Assembly: GCA_033439255.1 (NCBI GenBank)
Contig: CM065879.1
Coordinates: forward strand, 42,501-106,500
Reading direction: 5' to 3'
Source of the DNA: Hericium rajendrae
Taxonomy: Eukaryota; Basidiomycota; Agaricomycetes; Russulales; Hericiaceae
DNA length: 64,000 bases
Shown one piece after another: positions 57,232-64,000 of the stretch; positions within the stretch are counted from its first letter, which is position 1; every line of letters starts with the position of its first letter. The position numbers were made by a program, and so were the translations under genes. The notes below the pieces were generated by a model. The model saw nothing but the letters and a program-made list of their open reading frames with translations. It was not told the origin of the DNA and searched no databases.

Positions 57232-60200
57232 ATGCCGAAACGACCACGCATCACGGGCCGCCTGGACAGCGACTCAGAAGAAGACAACGAAATCGAAATT
57301 GGTCTGAACTACAGTCACAATCATGGCGCCAAAAGTACTTATCATAAGATGGTCTCTCCGAGGAAGTGGAAACCTCCTTCGGCGATGGCAGGGAGAACGT
57401 TAGTGACGGTGGAGGCCGAGAAGGCACCCAAGGAAACGAAACGATTGCAGGTAAGTCGGATGAACTATTGCCTTGAGATGCAGCTGACTCGCGCCGTAGG
57501 GCGCGAGCACCTTCATGAAGTTTTTCATCGACAACATGGTCCCCATTCAAGATGCCATACTTCGTCGCGAGTTTGACCCCGCAGTTCAACACCCTTGCAC
57601 CTGCAGTCCGGAAGCGCTGCCAGCAATTTATCGCTGCATTGACTGCTGGCAGCGCCGTCCGTGTTGTCAAAAATGCATGAGATCCAGTCATGAACTGTCT
57701 CCCTTCCACCGAATTCAGAAGTGGAATGGCCTTTTCTTTGAGCGCTGTTCGCTGAAGGATTTGGGCTTAATCATTGGCCTAGGGCACTGCGGTCAACGCT
57801 GTCCGAATCGTGCCTCAGCTTCGCGAGGGCATGATTTGGTCGTTGTCGATATCGGTGGCATCCATCATGTCAAAGTCGACTTCTGCCGCTGTCGTGGTTC
57901 CCTTTCGGAAGCATTTCAACTATTGGGTCTGGGACTCTTTCCGGCAACCATGGACCTACCCCAAACTGCTTTTACTTTCCATCTCCTCGACGACTTCCAT
58001 CTTCACACCCTAGCTTCGAAGAAATCTGCATATGATCATTATGCTGCGTTGCAACGGCACACAGACAACATGTTCCCCAATAACACCCCTGTGAGTTAAC
58101 TCAATTGAGCAACCTGAATTCTGTAATTCTGATCACACATTGCTAGGATCGCCGTCAGGAGTTTCAGCGAGTCGGGCATGTTTGGCGTGCCCTCGCGATG
58201 ATTCGTCGTTCAGGGCAAGCCCATGGTATCGACAAGGTTTTGATATTGCAAAGAAAGGGTTGCTACGCGGTGAGATGTCCTGCATGCATCGAACCTGGTG
58301 TCAATGTGACCCTGGAGGAACTGGAAAAAATGTCACCTGAAGACATGTACGTGATATTATCCTTGCCCATGTGAGTGAGACGAGCTTACTTATCCATCCC
58401 AGGCATAGATATACCTTATTTCTCTCTGCCGATGGCAACTTCAGGCTACAACGCAAGGTTAAAGTCGATGATCCTGACGATGTGGAATTACTGAAAGGCA
58501 ATGCTTATTTCGTCAAAACGCAAGCGTACAATGAATATCTCAAGGGGATGGGCATCACAACGGACGACGAGGTCATCTTTCCACTATCTATAATACCCCA
58601 ATTCAATGCTGACATACGAACAGAGATCTACATGCGCCCGTCTGAATGTTGTCCATCTGCAAAACCTTCTCAAGTTCAAGCATACAGTCGTGAGTGGGGT
58701 GGTCGGTATCCAGTGCGCGTGGCATGGTTTCTTTTGGCCTCAGGGCATGGTTGACTTGCAGAAAGGCGAAAGGTGTGGCTTATACGACTGGTGGATTCGG
58801 ACGTTGTCATTGTTGACATTCGCTCACTCCAGATTCTGCAACACTGACTATGCGCTCATGTCCGGCTTGATTGAGGCCAGCAGTATTCCTCATGTCAAGT
58901 TCAGCTATGACATCTTCTGCCAGTATAAAGTCAAACTCCTGAAGCCTGTAGATGCTCATTTCCCAGAGATGAAAGATATTGTTGCACGAATCGATGGACT
59001 TGTACCCAAATTGCATATCATGGGTCACACTGAAGATTGCCAACTACAATATTCTTTTAACATGACGTCCCATGTTGGCAGAACATGTGGGGAGACAATT
59101 GAGACGGCGTGGGCCGAAGGCAATCAGACTGCAGGAAGCACCAAGGAGATGAATGCTGGTCATCGACATGATATTTTAGATGATTTCCACGGGTACTGGA
59201 ATTGGCAAAAAGTCATCTCAATGGGTACATCGTGATATTCCGAAGAACGAGCGCGATAGCTTATTTTTTTTTTTGCAGCTCGTTCTCTGTATCAGCATCA
59301 CACGAATGCAGCAGCGATGTTTCAACAGAACAATGCGGCATTTGGAGCACTCTCCGCACGGCATGGAGAGGCATTGGTTTCGCAGTGGTCCGCCATGGAC
59401 TGCAAGCCAGTAGTTGTCAATGGAAAGGTGACTAGTGTGTACGCGTCGAAAGTGAGGAAAGGTATGTGTTTTTTTATGGACTTTTCCTCATTTTTACTTG
59501 CACTAATGGACATCTAAGGCCCACCAACGCAGTTCTCGAAACTTCAAGAACTACTTCAAGATGAGACTGTTCGCACTCTCAGTGACCAGGGCACTGCGGG
59601 ACTAGTTGCGATGATCAATGACGGGCTACGTCTTGAAGCAGAACAGTGAGTGCAGGAATTATGTCGCTATCTTTGGTTGTCCTGATGTCCGGCAGAGCAC
59701 GTCTACAGGTATTGGCATCAATCAAAGTCTCCACGCCTATGGAACAGGAACGTTTAGACGTAGGCCGTCTCAAATTCCGGAACGAGCTTGACCGTTGGCG
59801 GCATCGTCAATTAACGATGTTTTCAAGTCTCCGTACGATCCTCCATGTTGACGATGATGAAGAGCCTGAGCACATCAAACTACTGCTCCCCTCATCTTTC
59901 AATGAACCTACTCGGAAGGCTCAAGGTCTTGGTGATGCAGGGTTGGTGGAGTATGACTTATGCATTGGTCAAGCCCATGACGCTCTCCGCGACGTCTGGC
60001 ATGCCATCAAGATGTTCAATTATAACCTCAAATTCAAGAAATCTAACATATTCAACCAGGGTCCGACGATGCGGGCTCAGGCATTCCTTCGTGATCTGAA
60101 ACGCGATCAAGTCAGCGCAGCTGACAAATATCGTCACGCTCGTGCTGCTCTAGTGAGTTTGGGTATGTCTGAGGGTGATGCGGTGCTGCAGCCCTTGTGC

Positions 60201-60736
60201 AACGAGGACCTTTGGATGAAAGATATGACTCGACCTCGACAGATAGGTAAGTGACATGTTGAATTAGAAGTTGCATTGTCCTGACTTTGGAAACAGGTGA
60301 TACAGCGAAGCTGGATCCATGGTTCTGGACAGTGATTGGTCCATCAGCACTGACCGAGGAAGAGCAAGCTGAATGGAGTATGGAGAGTATGTTGTATTCC
60401 TGTTTTCACGCCTTTTATATTCGAACGCTGATCATTCGATATGCACCAGGTGAGCGCGTGAAATGGTTCTGCGACCGAGCAGACTGCCAACGCTGGCGAG
60501 AAGAAATTGACATAACCGATCAGGAATTCATAAACACACAACGTTCGCACACAACAATGAGCAAGGCCTGGGCGGTGATGGCCTCCGAGGCAACGGAGCG
60601 TGGTGCTGGAGCATACGTGCACAAGCACAGCTCGATTTATGAGTGTTTGGCCCAGGATGCAGCTACTTTCCATGCAAGCGCACTTAAAAAGGCTAAAGTC
60701 CCTGATGTATGTCTCATGCCAGTCGGTTGCTCATGA
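57232..60736 (+). CDS. KDZ transposase with CxC2 cysteine cluster (predicted 985 aa, open in all exons)
   Basis: Catalyses element mobilisation. Proposed exons: 57232-57450, 57500-58090, 58147-58346, 58403-58571, 58624-58772, 58833-59224, 59279-59461, 59519-59645, 59696-60246, 60297-60386, 60450-60736, in one frame totalling 2958 nt. The CxC2 cluster (CTC, CIDC, CCQKC, then FCRC) is in exon 2 (residues about 95-200), followed by FQLLGLGLFPAT. The RNase H-like core shows DGNFRLQRK, SYDIFCQYKV and ETIETAWAEGNQTAGSTKE, which carry the likely D, D, E. The distal helical part includes AAAKY-like AADKYRHARAALVSLG. The 63-nt last intron is a multiple of three and could be retained. The GTCATC donor after exon 4 is the least certain junction. 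The left copy is broken, so this is the candidate source of activity. Confidence 0.85.
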
Positions 60737-60788
60737 GCTGTAACTGATCATGCTTATGGTAGGTGGATGGATGATATTGGTTGATATC

Positions 60789-61315
60789 AGATGGCATGGG
60801 ATTGGATGACATTGGATTGGATGACATTGGATTGGATGGCTTCGGATGAGATGACTTGCGTTCAGGTATGGTCGGATTAAGTCGCCCGGTATTGGATTGG
60901 ATCGAGTTGTAGAGATCGGATGCCGTCGGATACGTTTGTATGGGTTCGGATTGGTTTGGATCATGCAAGTCAGATTAATAGATTATTTGTGAGCATGTAG
61001 GATCAGATCGTGACTTAGGATTGGATTGGATTGATCCACGAGAGTAGATTGCATCGAATATATATTAACAGTGATTAGATTGTCCGGATTGGATTGGATT
61101 GGATTTATCTATTATATTTTGACTGCCATACTCTCATCTGATTGATAGTGCATGCAGAAACTTGGATCAGGTTGGATCGGATTGTGTCAGATTGTAACAA
61201 TGGATATATCTTTGAACATATCCAATTACATTTATATAGGGTGGGTATCTGCCTTAGAACTTGTGGGTTGGATCGATCCATCACCCCTTACAACTCATGG
61301 GTTGGATCAATCTTA
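60789..61315. repeat. KDZ terminal inverted repeat, transposase end
   Basis: 527 bp, inverted partner of 48179-48703, beginning GATGGCATGGGATTGGATGA and ending GGGTTGGATCAATCTTA. Rich in GGATTGGAT words. It starts 53 bp after the transposase stop. Confidence 0.85.
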
Positions 61316-61316
61316 C

Positions 61317-61430
61317 CAACTGACGTCCCTGCTCTCTAAGCAGACCATTGGGCACAGTATCCAGAAAGTCTTGGTCTTCCTCGGAGAAGCCCACACCATG
61401 CCTGGCAGACATCATGGATGATGTTGACAT
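61317..61430 (-). pseudogene. Possible truncated first exon abutting the KDZ end
   Basis: On the minus strand an ATG at 61430 in a good context (CCACCATG) opens 38 codons (MSTSSMMSARHGVGFSEEDQ onward). They are followed directly by GTAAGA, a plausible splice donor whose last bases belong to the KDZ terminus. If real, the transposon cut a gene after its first exon. No homology is recognised and the frame is short. Confidence 0.28.
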
Positions 61431-62905
61431 GGTGGTCAGGAGAATAACATTATTCACTTATTTTCTATGTATTTCATACAAAATTCTGGGTAAATCGCCA
61501 AGAATGTGCAACACAGTTGCAGATGCATTATTGACATGTTGTTTGAGCTACTGCATGTGATCTACTCTTCTGACACTTCCCAAAACTCTTCCGAGAGTGG
61601 AAAGTGAGGAGGGACAACACTGGTTCAAAATCTGTAAGCATTACATAATGAAATCTGTGCATCCAATGCAGGCACATTTTTGTTCGAAGCTCATTCTGTA
61701 TATGCTGCTGTTATGTATACAGAATGAACCTCAAAACAGGTCTCTAGAGTGATAAACAGTATATAAATGCTATTGCAAAGGATAATGAGACTCCGAGACC
61801 AATGTCATCGTGAATTTCAGACAAGTGCTCTGGTTTGAGGATGATCTGTAACCCATGTCACTGATTACCAGTGCATAAATTGTACTGTCTGACACTTGAA
61901 ACTTGTTCTTACTTTTGACTGTCCTGTTGTGGAGGTCTGCGACACATAAAAGAATATTCACCACACAAGAAAAGTGGAGATCAGGATGCTTGCAGTGCAT
62001 ATGCTCTCCTTGCTGCTCTTCGCCCATTTTGAGGTGCTGCTTGCTCTTATGTGAGCTCGATACATGAAAGTTCATCTCAAGATCACTCCACATGTTTGTT
62101 TTCTGGCATCAGGAAGGTATTTTGCAGAGACAGCATCGTCAAGACACATCAATACCTGCAAACCGATGCGTTGATTAGATCATGTGCACCGTGTTCCCCC
62201 CAATCTCATATCTACAGAACTGCAATGGATTTGGACAGGATCAACTCTCAGAAAGGGGTTTTGGGCCTTCCTGATTAAAGTCTTTGTTGGTGTTTTTCCA
62301 GATTCAACCCACAAATGTCAGATCTGCTCCGATCTGGGTGGCAGATACAGGCCTGTACAGGCCTGTACAGATGACACGATAACTTATTTAAAAAAAATCT
62401 CACAAAGACAGTATTTAGTTTGTATATAGCTATACATTCATGCATAAATCTAAGTGCCAGTTGTAGCTCACAAAAAATGTGTCAAATTAGGAAGGCGTTG
62501 CCTCTCCCCATGGGAAGCAACTGTGTCGCTGATGCACCACTGTGTCGCAGAATTTTGACTGTGTCGCAGTTGAGTGTGGTTGTGGCTGTCAGGCACAAGT
62601 GTGTCTGTGTCACATTTCGTTGGTCCTCAGCAAATTTTTATGTGGCCAGAGGCCGATGGTTCCCTTCTAGGTAGCGGTTCTCTTCTGGGCCAGGCGTAGT
62701 ACCCGCGGTCCGTCGCCTATGTAAGATTTTTGCCGAAAATGAGCAGTGCGGCCTCCGGCCCAACTGACTGCATGCCCATGTATTCATGCCATATTGGGCC
62801 ACAGAAGTGCTCAAGGTCACACCATGGCACCCTGACTTTGAGCTAACAAGTCTACACAGTTATCTACCTAAGTAGTTTGAGACTAAAAACAAGGTATAAT
62901 ACATT
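61431..62905. other. Non-coding stretch right of the KDZ element
   Basis: No gene supported. Features are scattered: CTGTGTCGC words near 62520-62570, a GGCCTGTACA direct duplication near 62350, and nothing with a terminal structure. Confidence 0.4.
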
Positions 62906-64000
62906 TCAAGTAAAACCAAAGCCCTTCTTCAACCCCTCAAGCAAAATAGTATCATGTTTCTTGTCCATTAAACCCCGCCTTGTCACACCTGCATCCAATC
63001 TAGTGTCATCTATACTCCAGGATGCTGGGTACTTCGAAACCTGGTGCTTGCCCACCCAGTCGAAATCAATCAGCATGGCACCCCCATTGGGCTTGGCGAT
63101 GATGTTGGGCTTTCGGATGTCACCAAACACCATGTCTTCGCTGTGAAGTAGGCTGATTGCCTTCTCGACATCCTCGTAGTCCTGCTGTGTCTCTGGTGGC
63201 CGCGAGCCGTGGATGTAGTCCATGACAACCATATGCATACCACCAACAAGAGGCGCGTGGAAGTGCAACGTCGGAGCAAGCCCCTTATCCGCCAGAAGCC
63301 GATGTGCCTTCTCGTTGTAGGACACGGCAAATTTGACAACGACGTCCATCTTGTCGGCAGGATCATCACCCTGCATAGTTGCCCGATAAAGAGCATATCG
63401 TCTCTCTGTCCGCGAGCCCAAGTCTTCCTCACTTCCTACTGTGTTTCGGCAAATTGCAATAATTTCTCCTTGGCGCGACAGTTTGCCGAGATACTTTAGT
63501 TTCGGAATGTGGAGACCTTCAACAGCTGACAAGGGGCAGGGATAGAGGTACGTGCAGTCCGCGTCAGCTTGAAGGTTGTCGTAGTACGATGTGAGTGCCG
63601 TCATGGCGTGAGATAGCGCCTTGAATATACGGCCCAGACGCAACACGGTTTCAGATTGCCAGGCATCAATAAACAGTTCCTGAGATACCAGCTTATCAAC
63701 GTAAACACCATCGGTGAAGATAGCAGATGATATTTCCAGGCGAGTGCCCATCATGCCAATAAGGATGACAGGGCAATGTGACCTCTCAACATACTTGGCA
63801 TACTACATTTTTTATAAGTATTAAGCCAGCATAAGACAATGCCAAAACGAACCTTCTGTTGCGCCAAGACCTTCGTGAACACGATCGTGCCTTGCAAAGT
63901 TGCATTGCCTCCAAGTCCGTCCTCATTCTTCATCTCGAAGATAAGCTGGGCTATATCTCCCCAGATAGCATCTGCAATTCCTGCTCTGCCTTCCAGAGTT
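62906..64000 (-). CDS. REase-like / protein-kinase-like protein, Crinkler-type (5' end outside window)
   Basis: Minus strand. Exon 63853-64000 and beyond encodes FEMKNEDGLGGNATLQGT, an ExK-containing motif typical of the restriction-endonuclease-like segment found before kinases in Crinkler-type fungal proteins. A 50-nt GT-AG intron (63852-63803) precedes the last exon, 63802-62906. It carries VVKFAVSYNEKAHRLL, then FGDIRKPNI (HRD-loop equivalent) and MLIDFDWVG (DFG equivalent), ending at GLKKGFGFT. The kinase fold is degenerate, with Phe for His and Asp for Gly at key positions, so activity is uncertain. Such proteins were described by Zhang and colleagues as CR effectors. The family call rests on motif memory. 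Confidence 0.6.

Larger units (their letters stand above)
48179..61315 (+). mobile_element. KDZ-superfamily DNA transposon, right copy (13.1 kb, no break found in the transposase)
   Basis: Ends TAGGATTAATCCAACCC at 48179 and the inverted GGGTTGGATCAATCTTA at 61315, with terminal inverted repeats of about 525 bp. Four genes: C, B and A on the minus strand, and the transposase on the plus strand, with a shared control region between A and transposase. Transposase, A and B read open through every traced exon; gene C has one TGA. Flanks do not show a target duplication: the left side is gypsy A reverse transcriptase, the right side unrelated. Iyer and colleagues described KDZ elements as abundant in basidiomycetes and often linked to TET/JBP genes; no such gene is visible here. 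Confidence 0.88.

Noticed and set aside
1-61315. TET/JBP dioxygenase gene expected near KDZ transposases
   Set aside because: I looked for the HxD and distal H/R motifs in the three accessory proteins and did not find them.
48163-61325. Target-site duplication for the right KDZ copy
   Set aside because: Flanks TATGCATATCA and CCAACTGACG share nothing; none can be claimed.

Overview
The window is a repeat-dense stretch of a filamentous fungal genome, almost certainly an Agaricomycete (Basidiomycota). The evidence is a spliced KDZ-superfamily transposase with its CxC2 cysteine cluster, Ty3/gypsy elements including one with a chromodomain, about 50-90 nt GT-AG introns, and a Crinkler-type kinase-like gene at the right edge. 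I see no ordinary housekeeping gene. Almost everything recognisable is a mobile element or its debris.

Layout. (1) 1-18145: left copy of a large KDZ DNA transposon, cut by the window start. Genes seen: transposase (-), then three accessory genes A, B and C (+). It carries a 38-bp deletion in the transposase and a 6.1-kb insertion (7191-13271) in gene B. (2) 18146-30650: degenerate spacer with decayed transposon-like coding fragments, foldback elements, minisatellites and AT-rich repeats. (3) about 30651-48178: a dead Ty3/gypsy element, called gypsy A here. It is split inside its gag-pol frame by a second LTR element, gypsy B (33463-46206, 574-bp LTRs, target duplication AGTCT). Gypsy B is itself hit by a 382-bp solo LTR (39087-39468, target duplication GTCAT). 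Gypsy B carries a chromodomain integrase and an extra 882-codon open frame after pol. (4) 48179-61315: right copy of the KDZ transposon, inverted relative to the left one, 13.1 kb, with about 525-bp terminal inverted repeats and no break in the traced transposase exons. (5) 61316-64000: a possible truncated exon, non-coding sequence, and the 3' part of a kinase-like gene on the minus strand.

How the genes work together. In the KDZ element the transposase faces away from genes A, B and C. All are driven from a shared control region that holds an 865-bp foldback and three copies of a GACAAACGTTGTC-type dyad. The three accessory proteins have no function I can name. Gene C ends in a basic nuclear-localisation tail and gene B has a SUMO-interaction-like motif, so a nuclear role in transposition or silencing is reasonable, but it is inference. 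Joining the traced exons keeps one frame in each gene: transposase 985 aa, A 650 aa, B 385 aa, C 704 codons with one in-frame TGA.

The strongest molecular signal is CpG decay. By eye, all of about 25 differences between the two gypsy B LTRs are CpG to TpG/CpA transitions, six in-frame stops in its gag-pol are TGA where CGA would restore the frame, and most arm-to-arm differences between the two KDZ copies are of the same kind. This points to long-term cytosine methylation of these elements, not to RIP at CpA.
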